Shown in pieces: positions 18,512 through 28,067 of a DNA stretch of 64,000 nucleotides (within the stretch, counting starts at the first letter, position 1; each line of letters begins with the position of its first letter). The DNA comes from Tardiphaga sp. P9-11 (GTDB taxonomy: Bacteria > Pseudomonadota > Alphaproteobacteria > Rhizobiales > Xanthobacteraceae), in assembly GCF_008329525.1 (NCBI RefSeq), contig NZ_NPKQ01000003.1, positions 62,001 through 126,000 on the forward strand. Direction: 5' to 3'. Position numbers and translations under genes: made by a program. The notes below the pieces were generated by a model that searched no databases, was not told where the DNA came from, and was given only the letters and a program-made list of their open reading frames with translations.

Positions 18512-18527
18512 CTTCTTAGCTCTGTAA

Positions 18528-19193
18528 TCAGGCCTTTGCGGCCTTCTTGTTTGTGAGGATTCCGCCAAGCAACATCGCTTCCATGTGGGCGACGTAGTCG
18601 CGGCAGACTTCATCCGTCACCGGGCCGACGCCAATGGCGCGCGACATCGCATGACGGCTGAAGAACAGATTGTCGCAGGCACCGATCAGGCTGGTATAGA
18701 ACAGCACCGGATCGACCTTGCGGAATTCGCCGGATTCAAGTCCCTCCGCCAGCAGACGGCGATGGAAGCCGAGCAACGGTCCCACGAAGAACTTCGAGAC
18801 TTCGTCGGCCGCCTCGTTGCTGCTCTCGTGCAGCAAGTAGTGGATCAGCCGATTCATGTAGGGAAACTGGTAATAGGCCTTGATGATGCCGGCGATGTGC
18901 AGCCGCAGTTTTGCGGTGGCCGAGATCGGCTGCGCCAGCAGATATTCCAGATTGGTCATCTCGGTGGCGGCGTCGCGCGCGAGCAGCGCCAGCAGCAGGC
19001 CATCCTTGTTGCCGAAATGATATTTCACCAGCGCGGCGTTCACGCCTGACTGCTGCGCAATCTCGCTCAGCGACACCTCGATGGAGTTGCTGGCGATCAT
19101 CAATTCGCTTGCCGCGAGCAACAGCTTGTCGGCCGTCGGATTACGGCCGGCGACGGTTTTCACGGAGGTGCTGGGGTTCACAGTCGGTGCCAT
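18528..19193 (-). CDS. TetR-family transcriptional regulator
   Basis: A 221-residue repressor with an N-terminal HTH (VSLSEIAQQSGVNAALVKYHFGNKDGLLLALL, about 40-71) and a helical ligand domain resembling fatty-acyl-CoA-responsive regulators. It heads the minus-strand operon and is divergent from the thiolase gene, so it likely controls both arms with an acyl-CoA ligand. The ATG at 19193 is preferred; an in-frame upstream ATG (19217) is possible. Operator candidates sit at 19232-19258. Confidence 0.9.
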   Translation of the reverse strand: MAPTVNPSTSVKTVAGRNPTADKLLLAASELMIASNSIEVSLSEIAQQSGVNAALVKYHFGNKDGLLLALLARDAATEMTNLEYLLAQPISATAKLRLHIAGIIKAYYQFPYMNRLIHYLLHESSNEAADEVSKFFVGPLLGFHRRLLAEGLESGEFRKVDPVLFYTSLIGACDNLFFSRHAMSRAIGVGPVTDEVCRDYVAHMEAMLLGGILTNKKAAKA

Positions 19194-19231
19194 TCGGAGC
19201 GCAGATAATACGAACAATCGGCCGCACTCAA

Positions 19232-19258
19232 GAGTTAATTGACCGATTGACTAAACTC
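19232..19258. promoter_or_regulatory. Candidate TetR operator in the divergent spacer
   Basis: A 27-bp segment bounded by GAGTT and AACTC with an internal direct repeat ATTGAC-CG-ATTGAC. The symmetry is imperfect (outer 5 bp perfect, inner positions alternate). Located 39 bp upstream of the TetR start and 77 bp upstream of the thiolase start, it is where a TetR protein would control both. Inference from position and partial symmetry. Confidence 0.35.
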
Positions 19259-19334
19259 TCCGCGGACACTTTAATCCCGCGCATTCAACGCCGCGAAAAA
19301 CGCCGCCAAACAAGGCAAAACAGGGAGATCACGC

Positions 19335-20507
19335 ATGGCCGAGGCCTATATCGTCGCCGCCGCACGAACCGCAGGTGGCCGCAAGGGCGGACGTTTAGCC
19401 GGCTGGCACCCCGCCGATCTCGCAGCCTCGGTTTTGAACACGCTGGTTGAACGCACCGGCGCCGATCCCGCTTCGGTTGAAGACGTCATCATGGGCTGCG
19501 TCGGCCAGGGCGGCGAGCAGGCCGTCAATGTCGCACGCAACGCCGTGCTGGCCTCAAAGCTGCCGGAAAGCGTGCCGGGCACTTCGATCGACCGCCAGTG
19601 CGGGTCTTCCCAGCAGGCGCTGCATTTCGCGGCCCAGGCCGTGATGGCCGGCTCGATGGACATCGTGATTGCCGCCGGCGTCGAGAGCATGACCCGCGTG
19701 CCGATGGGCTCGCCAAGTATTCTCGCCTCCAAGGCCGGCATGGGCCACTACAAGAGCGCGGGCATGGAAGCGCGCTACCCCAACATCCAGTTCAATCAGT
19801 TCACCGGCGCCGAGATGGTCGCCGCGAAATACGGTCTGACCAAGGATGAACTCGATCAATACGCGTTCGAGAGCCACCAGCACGCCATTGCAGCCACCGA
19901 GGCAGGCCGGTTCAAGGACGAGATCATCCCGCTGCAGATCACCCGCGCCGATGGCTCCACGGATACGCATCACATCGATGAAGGCATTCGCTTCGATGCG
20001 ACGCTCGACGGCATCCGCGGCGTCAAGCTGATCGCCGAAAACGGCCGCCTCACCGCGGCGTCAGCCAGCCAGATCTGCGACGGCGCGTCAGGCGTGATGG
20101 TCGTCAACGAAAAGGGTCTCAAGCAGCTCGGCGTCAAGCCGATGGCCCGCATCCACCACATGACCATGATGGGCGGCGATCCCGTCATCATGCTGGAAGC
20201 GCCGCTGCCCGCCACCAAGCGCGCGCTTGAAAAGGCCGGCATGAAGATCGACGACATCGACCTGTTCGAGGTCAACGAAGCTTTCGCCTCGATTCCGACT
20301 GCCTGGCTAAAGGCCACCGGCGCCGATCCGAAGCGCCTCAACGTCAATGGCGGCGCTATCGCGCTCGGCCATCCGCTCGGCGGCTCCGGCACCAAGCTGA
20401 TGACAACGCTGGTGCATGCACTTCAGCAGACGGGCAAGCGCTATGGCCTGCAGACCATGTGCGAAGGCGGCGGCATGGCCAACGTGACGATCGTGGAGCG
20501 CCTCTAA
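19335..20507 (+). CDS. Acetyl-CoA C-acyltransferase (thiolase)
   Basis: Thiolase of 390 residues that cleaves 3-ketoacyl-CoA to acetyl-CoA plus a shortened acyl-CoA. Active-site Cys is in SIDRQCGSSQQALHFAAQAV (about residue 90), catalytic His in GGAIALGHPLGGSGTKL and the second Cys in MCEGGGMANV near the C-terminus. The ATG at 19335 follows GGGAG. It faces the TetR gene and precedes an acyl-CoA ligase gene, forming the plus-strand arm of the catabolic locus. Confidence 0.95.
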   Translation: MAEAYIVAAARTAGGRKGGRLAGWHPADLAASVLNTLVERTGADPASVEDVIMGCVGQGGEQAVNVARNAVLASKLPESVPGTSIDRQCGSSQQALHFAAQAVMAGSMDIVIAAGVESMTRVPMGSPSILASKAGMGHYKSAGMEARYPNIQFNQFTGAEMVAAKYGLTKDELDQYAFESHQHAIAATEAGRFKDEIIPLQITRADGSTDTHHIDEGIRFDATLDGIRGVKLIAENGRLTAASASQICDGASGVMVVNEKGLKQLGVKPMARIHHMTMMGGDPVIMLEAPLPATKRALEKAGMKIDDIDLFEVNEAFASIPTAWLKATGADPKRLNVNGGAIALGHPLGGSGTKLMTTLVHALQQTGKRYGLQTMCEGGGMANVTIVERL

Positions 20508-20655
20508 CGATTCCAGCCGGCGGATGGTGACCAACGCGTAGATAACCGGCACAAGACCGTTCTACTGCTCGCCACGTCCCATCCGCCCAAACTATTCTGA
20601 ACCACCACGAGCGGAAGAATCCGCCGGTCTTCGAGGAAACACCAAGGAATTCTCC

Positions 20656-22203
20656 ATGACGCATCCGTCGATTCACGCGAAGACCAATCCCGACAAGATT
20701 GCCTACCGCATGGCCGGCTCCGGCCAGGCGCTCACCTATCGCGAACTCGACGAACGCTCCAACCGCGGCGCGCAGCTGTTTCGCACGCTCGGGCTGAAGG
20801 CCGGCGATCACGTCGCGCTGTTGATGGAGAACCGGCTCGACTTCATGGAGATCTGCTGGGCTGCCCAACGCGCCGGGCTCTATTACACGGCAATCAGCCG
20901 TTACCTCACGCAAGACGAAATCGCCTATATCGTGAAAGACTGCGGCGCCCGCGTCGTCATTACCTCTGAGAAATGCGCCGACGTCGTCGCGCCGCTGATC
21001 ACCACCGCTGCAGACGCCCCGATGTTCTATCTCGTCGATGGATCCCGGCCTGGGTTTCGCGACTGGAACGCGGCGCTCGCATCTCAACCCGCCACGCCGA
21101 TCGCGGATGAGGTCGCCGGCTATGACATGCTGTATTCGTCAGGCACCACAGGACGGCCCAAGGGCATCAAGCGCGCGTCGGAAAACAACCCGATCGACAT
21201 CCCAAATCCGTTCCTGAAGAAGCTCTGTGCCGATATGTGCGGCATGGTGTCGGACAGCATCTATCTGTCGCCGGCACCGCTGTATCACGCGGCTCCCTTG
21301 CGCTTCAACATGATGGCGATCACGCTCGGCGGCACCTCGGTGATCATGGAGCATTTCGATGCTGAGGAATTCCTCAAGCTGGTCGAAAAGTACCGGATCA
21401 CCCAGTCGCAGCTGGTACCGACCATGTTCGTGCGGATGCTGAAACTACCCGACGAAGTTCGATTGAAATACGATGTGTCGTCGCTAAACGGCGCGATCCA
21501 TGCCGCGGCACCCTGCCCGGTCGACGTCAAGGCACGCATGATCGACTGGTGGGGTCCGATCCTGATCGAATATTACGCCGGCTCCGAAGGCAACGGCGTC
21601 ACCGTCTCGAACTCACAGCAGTGGCTGTCTCATCGTGGCACCGTCGGCAAGGCTGTGACCGGCGTCATCAAGATTCTCAACGAAGAGGATCAGGAACTCC
21701 CGGTTGGCGAAATCGGCACCGTGTATTTCGCCGACGCACCTCAATTCACCTATCACAACGATCCCGAGAAGACGAAGCGCGCCTATAATTCCCGTGGCTG
21801 GTCCACGCTCGGCGATGTCGGCTATCTCGATGACGAAGGCTTCCTCTATCTCACCGATCGCAAGTCCTACATGATCATTTCCGGCGGCGTGAACATCTAC
21901 CCGCAGGAGACCGAAGATGTGCTGATCGGCCATCCCGACATCGCCGACGTCGCGGTATTCGGCGTGCCGAACGAGGAGATGGGCGAAGAGGTCAAGGCCG
22001 TGGTGCAGCTCCACGACATGAGCCGGGCCGGCAAGCCGCTGGAGGCCGAGCTGATTGTGTTCTGCCGCAAGCACTTGTCGCCGATTAAATGCCCGAAGAG
22101 CATCGACTTCGAAGCTGAACTGCCGCGCACGCCCACCGGCAAGCTGGTGAAGCGCCATCTGCGCGACAAATACTGGCCGAAGAAGGAAAAGGCGTCAGCC
22201 TAG
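20656..22203 (+). CDS. AMP-dependent acyl-CoA ligase
   Basis: Adenylate-forming ligase of 515 residues: P-loop YSSGTTGRPKGIKRASE (about 158-174), YYAGSEGNGVTVSNSQQ, GDVGYLDDEGFLYLTDRKSYMIISGGVNIYPQE and catalytic Lys in RTPTGKLVKRHLRDKY. It belongs to the medium- or long-chain/aryl ligase group; the acid is unknown. It follows the thiolase by 148 bp and probably provides a second entry substrate for the same beta-oxidation route, or serves the reverse acid of a different chain length. Confidence 0.92.
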   Translation: MTHPSIHAKTNPDKIAYRMAGSGQALTYRELDERSNRGAQLFRTLGLKAGDHVALLMENRLDFMEICWAAQRAGLYYTAISRYLTQDEIAYIVKDCGARVVITSEKCADVVAPLITTAADAPMFYLVDGSRPGFRDWNAALASQPATPIADEVAGYDMLYSSGTTGRPKGIKRASENNPIDIPNPFLKKLCADMCGMVSDSIYLSPAPLYHAAPLRFNMMAITLGGTSVIMEHFDAEEFLKLVEKYRITQSQLVPTMFVRMLKLPDEVRLKYDVSSLNGAIHAAAPCPVDVKARMIDWWGPILIEYYAGSEGNGVTVSNSQQWLSHRGTVGKAVTGVIKILNEEDQELPVGEIGTVYFADAPQFTYHNDPEKTKRAYNSRGWSTLGDVGYLDDEGFLYLTDRKSYMIISGGVNIYPQETEDVLIGHPDIADVAVFGVPNEEMGEEVKAVVQLHDMSRAGKPLEAELIVFCRKHLSPIKCPKSIDFEAELPRTPTGKLVKRHLRDKYWPKKEKASA

Positions 22204-22267
22204 ACCTCGCCCTTGCGGCGTCGCAGTCGCCGCGGTAATCCGCGACGATGTCGCAGATCAATCCATC

Positions 22268-23587
22268 ATGACCGCCGGCCTGCTGGTCTCCGCAGCACGT
22301 TCGGGCGCGGGCAAGACCACCGTCACGCTCGGCCTGCTCGCCGCACTGGGGCGACGCGGAATCACTCTGCGCGCAGCCAAGGCCGGACCTGATTACATCG
22401 ACCCCGCCTTTCACGCGGTCGCCACCGGCGCGCCTTGCATCAATCTCGACAGCTGGACGATGCCGCCGCCGCTGCTGCACGCACTCGTGGCCGGCGCGAC
22501 CGATGCCACCGATCTGCTGATAGTCGAAGGCGTCATGGGTCTGTTCGACGGCGTACCGGGCGTTGCCGACCGAGACGGCAGCAGCGCCAGCATCGCCGCG
22601 CGCTTCAAGCTGCCGGTGCTGCTGGTGCTTGACGTCACGGCGCAATCACAATCCGCTGCCGCCATGGTGCGCGGCTTCGCCAGCCATCATCCTGACGTGC
22701 GTGTCGCGGGCGTCATCCTGAACCGCGTCGGCTCTGACCGGCACCGCCGTCTCATCACGGATGCCATCGCGCCGCTTGATATTCCCGTGGTCGGCGCCAT
22801 CCCGCGCGACGCGGCACTCGCGCTACCCGAACGCCATCTCGGCCTGATTCAGGCCGGCGAACATGGCGACCTTGATCGACGCATTACCGCTCTCGCCGAC
22901 ATGGCGGAGAAGCATCTCGATCTCGACGCCATTGTCGCACTCGCCGCATCTATCGACCACCAGCCAACACTCAATGCCGTTCCGGCTTTGCTGCCGCCCG
23001 GTCAGCGCATTGCGCTGGCCGCCGATGCTGCATTCGCCTTCGTCTATCCGCACCTGATCGACGGCTGGCACAACGCCGGCGCAGAAATCATGCGCTTCTC
23101 CCCGCTCGCCGATGAAGCACCGTCGGATGACTGCGATGCCTGCTGGCTGCCAGGCGGCTATCCCGAGCTTCACGCGGCGACACTCGCCTCCGCACAAACA
23201 TTTCGCGCCGGACTTGTTCGCTTTGCGCAGACACGTCCGGTCCATGGCGAGTGCGGCGGGTACATGGTGCTTGGCGAGGGCCTGGAGGATGCCGACGGCA
23301 ACCGGCATGCGATGACCGGCCTGCTTGGCCACACGACGAGCTTCCACAAGCGACGCCTGCATCTCGGCTATCGCGAGGCGCGCTTGCTATCCGACAGTTC
23401 GATCGGAACACGGGGATCGCTCATCCGCGGACACGAGTTCCACTATGCCTCGCTAATCGATCCCGGCGGCGATGAACCGCTGGTCGATCTCCGGAATGCG
23501 CAAAGCGAGCCTATGGCCGAACGTGGCGGACGGCGCGGCCACGTCACCGGCACGTTCTTCCACGCCATTGCGCAAGTCAGCTCATAA
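22268..23587 (+). CDS. cobB: Cobyrinate a,c-diamide synthase
   Basis: ATP- and glutamine-dependent amidation of cobyrinic acid (or its hydrogeno form) at the a and c side chains during cobalamin synthesis; cytosolic. The 439 residues show the SGAGKTTVTLGLLAALGRRG P-loop near the start, a DxxDE-type ATPase core, and a C-terminal glutaminase domain with the nucleophile in VHGECGGYMVLGEGLED. Other cob genes are absent from the window, and the 64-bp upstream gap is too short for a cobalamin riboswitch. Placement after a ligase gene looks incidental. Confidence 0.93.
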   Translation: MTAGLLVSAARSGAGKTTVTLGLLAALGRRGITLRAAKAGPDYIDPAFHAVATGAPCINLDSWTMPPPLLHALVAGATDATDLLIVEGVMGLFDGVPGVADRDGSSASIAARFKLPVLLVLDVTAQSQSAAAMVRGFASHHPDVRVAGVILNRVGSDRHRRLITDAIAPLDIPVVGAIPRDAALALPERHLGLIQAGEHGDLDRRITALADMAEKHLDLDAIVALAASIDHQPTLNAVPALLPPGQRIALAADAAFAFVYPHLIDGWHNAGAEIMRFSPLADEAPSDDCDACWLPGGYPELHAATLASAQTFRAGLVRFAQTRPVHGECGGYMVLGEGLEDADGNRHAMTGLLGHTTSFHKRRLHLGYREARLLSDSSIGTRGSLIRGHEFHYASLIDPGGDEPLVDLRNAQSEPMAERGGRRGHVTGTFFHAIAQVSS

Positions 23588-23617
23588 CGTCTTAACTTCT
23601 CCCCGCAAGCCGCGCGA

Positions 23618-23631
23618 AGCGAAGCTTCGCT
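23618..23631. repeat. 14-bp perfect palindrome downstream of cobB
   Basis: AGCGAAGCTTCGCT is a perfect palindrome between the convergent cobB and DUF1194 genes, embedded in a GC-rich block. It could be part of a dispersed intergenic repeat or stabilise a 3' end. No T-run follows, so it is not called a terminator. Confidence 0.4.
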
Positions 23632-23679
23632 AGGGGGCGAGGGAGTGCGCTGCCGGCGCTCTGCATTCAAGAAACAATC

Positions 23680-24540
23680 TCACCGCCCCCAGCGATCCTG
23701 CCAGATCTTCTCGCCGATCAGGCAATTCACGCGCGGCTCCCTGCTCGTGTTGGCGACCGGAATTGCGCGCGGCTCCGGCATCAATCCAGCGACTTCCATC
23801 ACCAGCTTGGTGCGGATCGCTTCCTTGAACTTGTCGCGCTCCTTGATCGGCACCACGAAAGAGCCGGCGCCACCGACCACGCAGTCCTCGTAATAGAGAT
23901 CGAGGTTTTCGATATCCATGGTCGAGTAGGACAGTTCCTTGGCCATGATTGGCAGGCCGTTGATGACGATGCCTTTGCCGACCGCCTCGTCGCGCGCGAT
24001 AGTCACGGGCCCGCCATTGTTGTTGGGACCGTCGCCCGAGATATCGATGACCCGGCGCAGGCCGTGTAACTCATTTGCATCGAACAACGGCATGGCGAAA
24101 TTGATGGCGCCGGAGATGGAGGTGCGCGACGCCCGCCGGATTGGCGTCTTCATGATCTCGGCAGCTACCGCATCGGCAGACTCAGGCCCGTCGATAACGC
24201 GCCAGGGGATGATCACCTTCTGATCGTTGGAGGCCGCCCATTCGAAATAGGTGACCGCGATCTTGCCGGTCGGACCGCTCTTCAGCGCGGCGAGGAATTC
24301 CTTGGAAATGATGGCCTGGGCATAGCCCTCCCGCTGGATCGCCAGCTCTTCCATGTCCATCGAATAGGAGACGTCGACCGCCAGCACCAGCTCGACATCG
24401 ACCACGGGATCCTGCTTGCTTTGGGCAAGGATATTTGGGGCAAGCTGCGCTTTCGGGCCTGTCGCAGCCAAGCTCGCGACATCGCCGCCGGCCATCGCTC
24501 CCGCGACGAGTACCGCTCCAATCGAGACACACCAGCGCAT
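23680..24540 (-). CDS. DUF1194 secreted von Willebrand factor A-like protein
   Basis: A 286-residue exported protein: N-terminal signal peptide (about 1-26, MRWCVSIGAVLVAGAMAGG), then a vWA-like domain with the metal-site motif DVSYSMDMEE (about 55-64) and a later ISGDGPNNNGGP segment. DUF1194 members are periplasmic vWA proteins of unknown role, perhaps in adhesion or complex assembly. The MIDAS DxSxS is intact, so metal binding is expected. It is monocistronic and divergent from clpS. Confidence 0.88.
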   Translation of the reverse strand: MRWCVSIGAVLVAGAMAGGDVASLAATGPKAQLAPNILAQSKQDPVVDVELVLAVDVSYSMDMEELAIQREGYAQAIISKEFLAALKSGPTGKIAVTYFEWAASNDQKVIIPWRVIDGPESADAVAAEIMKTPIRRASRTSISGAINFAMPLFDANELHGLRRVIDISGDGPNNNGGPVTIARDEAVGKGIVINGLPIMAKELSYSTMDIENLDLYYEDCVVGGAGSFVVPIKERDKFKEAIRTKLVMEVAGLMPEPRAIPVANTSREPRVNCLIGEKIWQDRWGR

Positions 24541-24725
24541 AGCGGCCCTCCCGTTGAGAATGGGATCGTGACATGCAAATGACGAGCCGCAAAGCAGGAA
24601 CCTGCGAGCATGTTCACAATCCGGTCAGGGATGCCGCCGGATCGAGGCCGATACCTGGGGCTGATCGACAGTGTTGGACGGTGCCCTTATATTGAAGGAC
24701 GTCCGCTCCGCCCGCGTGAGTTGCC

Positions 24726-25031
24726 ATGCCCGACACCGTCATCAAGCCGAGCGCCAAAGCCAAGCCAAGGGTCGAGCGGCCAAAATTATACAAGGTCGTT
24801 CTCGTCAACGACGACTTCACGCCGCGCGAATTCGTCGTGCGGGTGCTGAAGGCCGAATTCCGCATGTCCGAGGATCAGGCCGCCAAGGTGATGATGACGG
24901 CGCATCAGCGTGGCGTCTGCGTCGTCGCCGTATTCACCCGCGACGTCGCCGAGACCAAGGCAACCCGCGCGACAGACGCCGGCCGCGCCAAGGGCTATCC
25001 GCTGCTGTTCACGACCGAACCGGAAGAATAG
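24726..25031 (+). CDS. clpS: ATP-dependent Clp protease adaptor ClpS
   Basis: A 101-residue N-end-rule adaptor that delivers proteins with destabilising N-terminal residues to ClpAP. The core YKVVLVNDDFTPREFVVRVL contains the conserved NDDFT peptide-binding segment, with MMTAHQRGVCVVAVFTRDVAETK following. It is not next to clpA in this window; alphaproteobacteria often carry two ClpS paralogs, one unlinked to clpA, and this may be that second copy. It converges on the cyclase gene with 3 bp between stops. Confidence 0.93.
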   Translation: MPDTVIKPSAKAKPRVERPKLYKVVLVNDDFTPREFVVRVLKAEFRMSEDQAAKVMMTAHQRGVCVVAVFTRDVAETKATRATDAGRAKGYPLLFTTEPEE

Positions 25032-25034
25032 CGC

Positions 25035-26228
25035 TCAGCTTGCAGTCGTCACCAACTCGTCTGCAAGGCCGTACACCCGCTCCGCCTTGGCAAAGCCTGC
25101 AATGGGGAATTCGCCAAGATCGGCCCAATCGGCCTCGGTCGCGTCCGCAAAAGTCGCCGACGCCACGATCGTCCGCTGCTGGCCACTCGCGATTTTCTCC
25201 AGTCGCGCGGCAAGATTCACGGCCGGCCCGATACAGGTGAAATCGAGGCGGTCGCCGCCACCGATATTGCCATAGAGGACGTTGCCCACATGGAGCGCGA
25301 CACCGAAACGAAACCGCTCTTCTGTTCCGGCCACGCCTGACCAGCGCAGGTTCTCGACGGCCTCGCGCGCTTCGCGGGCGGCTTCAAGCACGCGGCCGCA
25401 AACTGCCGACAGGTCGACGTCATTGTCCGCCGCCGGAAACACCGCGAGCAACCCATCACCCATGAACTTCAACACCTCGCCGCCGTGTTTCAGGATCGCC
25501 GGCACCTGGCAGTCGAAATACTGGTTGAGGATCTCGACAACGCTCTCGGACGGCAGCCGATCGGACAGTCGCGTGAAGCCGCGCAGATCCGAAAGCCAGA
25601 TCACAGCCTGCATGTTTTCGGTATGCCCACGCCGGATCTGTCCGGCAAGAATGCGCGCGCCCGCGCGGGCGCCCACATAGTTGTCGAGCAGTCCGGAGGC
25701 GGTCCGACGCAGGAGATGAATCTCGATCATCCGGGTCAGTGCCGGCATGGCGCGTTTCAATCCGTCGAGTTGTGCGTCGGTAAAGCCATCGGGATCGCGG
25801 GTCACCCAGCTCGATGCATGGACGTTGCCGTCCGACATGGTGAGCGGCAGGGCGATGTAGTCCGTGTTCCCCTCGTTGCGCATATCAGCGAGAAACGGGA
25901 CATTGCCGATATCGGCATCGACCAGGCGATGACGAACTTCTATGCCTTCGTAGAAAACACGGCGCAGTGGACTGAGCAGGAACTCGTCGCCCTCGTCCTC
26001 ACCATGGGCCATCGACCCTATGGTGATGCCACCGCCCGCACGCCAGATGAAATTGCGCCCGAGTATGCTGGGGTGCAGCGTGCGCACGAACACACCCACA
26101 CGGAACAGCGGCATGCCGCAAGCGACCATGCGCTCGCAGGTCTCGGCCATAAAGAGATCGGTGCGCACGGCGGAACGGGCGCCGTCTGCGAGCCAGGTCA
26201 CAAGGTCTTCGAGCTGCGTCATATCCAT
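25035..26228 (-). CDS. Class III adenylate/guanylate cyclase
   Basis: A 397-residue protein with an N-terminal sensory-like region (about 1-190, no clear membrane helix) and a C-terminal class III cyclase domain. Metal-binding aspartates are visible in IWLSDLRGFTRLSDRLPSE and LKFMGDGLLAVF, and the transition-state segment in IGPAVNLAARLEKI. It should make cAMP or cGMP; the N-terminal domain resembles those of many rhizobial cyclases. It could feed cyclic-nucleotide effectors such as the protein at 8495-9160, but that link is speculative. Confidence 0.92.
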   Translation of the reverse strand: MDMTQLEDLVTWLADGARSAVRTDLFMAETCERMVACGMPLFRVGVFVRTLHPSILGRNFIWRAGGGITIGSMAHGEDEGDEFLLSPLRRVFYEGIEVRHRLVDADIGNVPFLADMRNEGNTDYIALPLTMSDGNVHASSWVTRDPDGFTDAQLDGLKRAMPALTRMIEIHLLRRTASGLLDNYVGARAGARILAGQIRRGHTENMQAVIWLSDLRGFTRLSDRLPSESVVEILNQYFDCQVPAILKHGGEVLKFMGDGLLAVFPAADNDVDLSAVCGRVLEAAREAREAVENLRWSGVAGTEERFRFGVALHVGNVLYGNIGGGDRLDFTCIGPAVNLAARLEKIASGQQRTIVASATFADATEADWADLGEFPIAGFAKAERVYGLADELVTTAS

Positions 26229-26293
26229 TTCGGATGCATCTTAGCACATCCACACGCATGGTCATCGACCCGAAAGGATGCAGCTGCCTTCGC

Positions 26294-27379
26294 CTAGCCG
26301 ACCTGCCCGCGATGCCGAATGAAATGATCGGCGAGCACACAGGCGGCCATGGCTTCGGCCACCGGCACGGCGCGGATGCCGACGCAGGGATCGTGGCGGC
26401 CCTTGGTCAGGATATCGGTGTCGGCGCCGTTGCGATCGACGGTCTTGCGCGGCGACAGGATCGACGAGGTCGGTTTCACGGCAAAGCGGGCAACCACCGG
26501 CTGGCCGGTGGAAATGCCGCCCAGAATCCCGCCAGCATGATTGGAGAGGAATGACGGGCCGTGATTGGTCATGCGCATCTCGTCGGCATTGTCCTCGCCG
26601 GACAATTCCGCGGCGCCAAAACCGTCGCCGATCTCGACGCCCTTGACCGCATTGATGCTCATCAGCGCCGCTGCCAGATCGCCGTCGAGCTTCGCATAAA
26701 TGGGAGCACCCAGACCTGCGGGCACACCTTCAGCAACGACCTCGATGACCGCGCCGATGGACGAGCCGGATTTGCGGATGCCATCGAGATAGCCTTCGAA
26801 GAACGCGGCCTTGTCCTTGTCCGGGCAGAAGAACGGATTGCGCGCAATCTCGTCCCAATCCCAGTTGCCGCGATTGATCTTGTGCGGGCCCATCTGCACC
26901 AGCGCGGCACGCACGGTCATGCCGGGAATGATCTTGCGCGCAATGGCGCCGGCAGCGACACGCGTCGCGGTCTCGCGCGCGGATGAGCGACCGCCACCGC
27001 GATAGTCGCGCAGACCGTATTTGGCCTCATAGGTGAAATCGGCATGGCCCGGACGAAACTTGTCCTTGATGTCCGAATAGTCCTTCGAGCGCTGGTCGGT
27101 ATTCTCGATCAGCAGCGCGATCGGCGTGCCCGTCGTGACCTGCACGCCGGTCTCTGGATGCGCCATCACGCCGGACAGGATCTTGACCGCATCGGCCTCC
27201 TGCCGCTGCGTGGTAAAGCGCGACTGGCCCGGACGGCGGCGATCGAGATCGGCCTGGATCTCGGTGACATCCAGCGGGATCAGCGGCGGACAGCCATCGA
27301 CCACGCAGCCGATCGCCACCCCGTGGCTCTCGCCAAAGGTGGTGACGCGGAACATGTGGCCGAAGGTGTTGTGGGACAT
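26294..27379 (-). CDS. aroC: Chorismate synthase
   Basis: Last shikimate-pathway enzyme, eliminating phosphate from EPSP to form chorismate using reduced FMN. The 361 residues begin [20 protein letters not shown], an invariant family start with the active-site His, and contain [37 protein letters not shown] and [19 protein letters not shown]. The in-frame upstream extension to 27523 is rejected because the conserved N-terminus starts at 27379. Downstream of a histidine phosphatase gene on the same strand. Confidence 0.97.
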   Translation of the reverse strand: MSHNTFGHMFRVTTFGESHGVAIGCVVDGCPPLIPLDVTEIQADLDRRRPGQSRFTTQRQEADAVKILSGVMAHPETGVQVTTGTPIALLIENTDQRSKDYSDIKDKFRPGHADFTYEAKYGLRDYRGGGRSSARETATRVAAGAIARKIIPGMTVRAALVQMGPHKINRGNWDWDEIARNPFFCPDKDKAAFFEGYLDGIRKSGSSIGAVIEVVAEGVPAGLGAPIYAKLDGDLAAALMSINAVKGVEIGDGFGAAELSGEDNADEMRMTNHGPSFLSNHAGGILGGISTGQPVVARFAVKPTSSILSPRKTVDRNGADTDILTKGRHDPCVGIRAVPVAEAMAACVLADHFIRHRGQVG

Positions 27380-27455
27380 GGGGCGCTCGCTGCTTGAGCA
27401 GATGTCGTAACGCGGGCCGTCCGAGGGGTCAAATCGCCCCGGTCGGCCGCAATGC

Positions 27456-28055
27456 TTAACTAAACTTGTCCATCCCGTCGGCGTTGAACACGTAAACCGC
27501 GCCCTGCTGGATCGGCAACTCACTGACGCCGTCCGGCGTCTCGAGGCCCAGCGCCACCATCAGCGCACGCGCTGTGCCGCCATGAGCCACCGCAACGGTA
27601 TCGCCCACGAGGCCGTCAACCCATTCGCGCATCCGCAGCTGGACTTCGGCATAGCTTTCGCCGCCCGGAGCCGGCAGGCTCCATTTGTCCAGCAGCCGCG
27701 CCGCGAAGATATCGGGGTGCGCAGCTTCCTGCTCGGCCAGCGTGAACCCTTCCCAGTGACCGAAGCCGATCTCACGCAGACGATCATCGAGGCCGTAGTC
27801 GTCATGCGACAGATCGAGCTTGCCGCGCACCAGCTCCATGGTGTTGCGCGCGCGGCCGAGCGGGCTGGAGACGAACGCGACATCGCCGCTGGCGCACCCG
27901 TCCCGTGCCAGAATATGCTTCAGGACGGTGCCTGCATGTGCCGCCTGCTCCCGACCGAGATCGTTGAGCGGAATGTCCTTCGAGCCCTGAAAGCGACCGG
28001 CGGCGTTCCAGTCGGTCTGGCCGTGGCGAATATAATAGATGGTTGGCTTCGGCAT
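27456..28055 (-). CDS. Histidine phosphatase (phosphoglycerate-mutase-like)
   Basis: A 199-residue branch-1 histidine phosphatase. The catalytic [21 protein letters not shown] is at the N-terminus and the second His lies in [16 protein letters not shown]. It probably dephosphorylates a small metabolite; function is unassigned. ATG at 28055 is used; a TTG at 28067, abutting the fabI stop and closer to an AAGGA site, is an alternative start. It sits 12 bp after fabI, so the two are very likely co-transcribed. Confidence 0.88.
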   Translation of the reverse strand: MPKPTIYYIRHGQTDWNAAGRFQGSKDIPLNDLGREQAAHAGTVLKHILARDGCASGDVAFVSSPLGRARNTMELVRGKLDLSHDDYGLDDRLREIGFGHWEGFTLAEQEAAHPDIFAARLLDKWSLPAPGGESYAEVQLRMREWVDGLVGDTVAVAHGGTARALMVALGLETPDGVSELPIQQGAVYVFNADGMDKFS

Positions 28056-28067
28056 GAACGTCAGCAA

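Noticed and set aside
22204-22267. Cobalamin riboswitch upstream of cobB
   Set aside because: Only 64 bp are available, with no recognisable cobalamin-riboswitch core.
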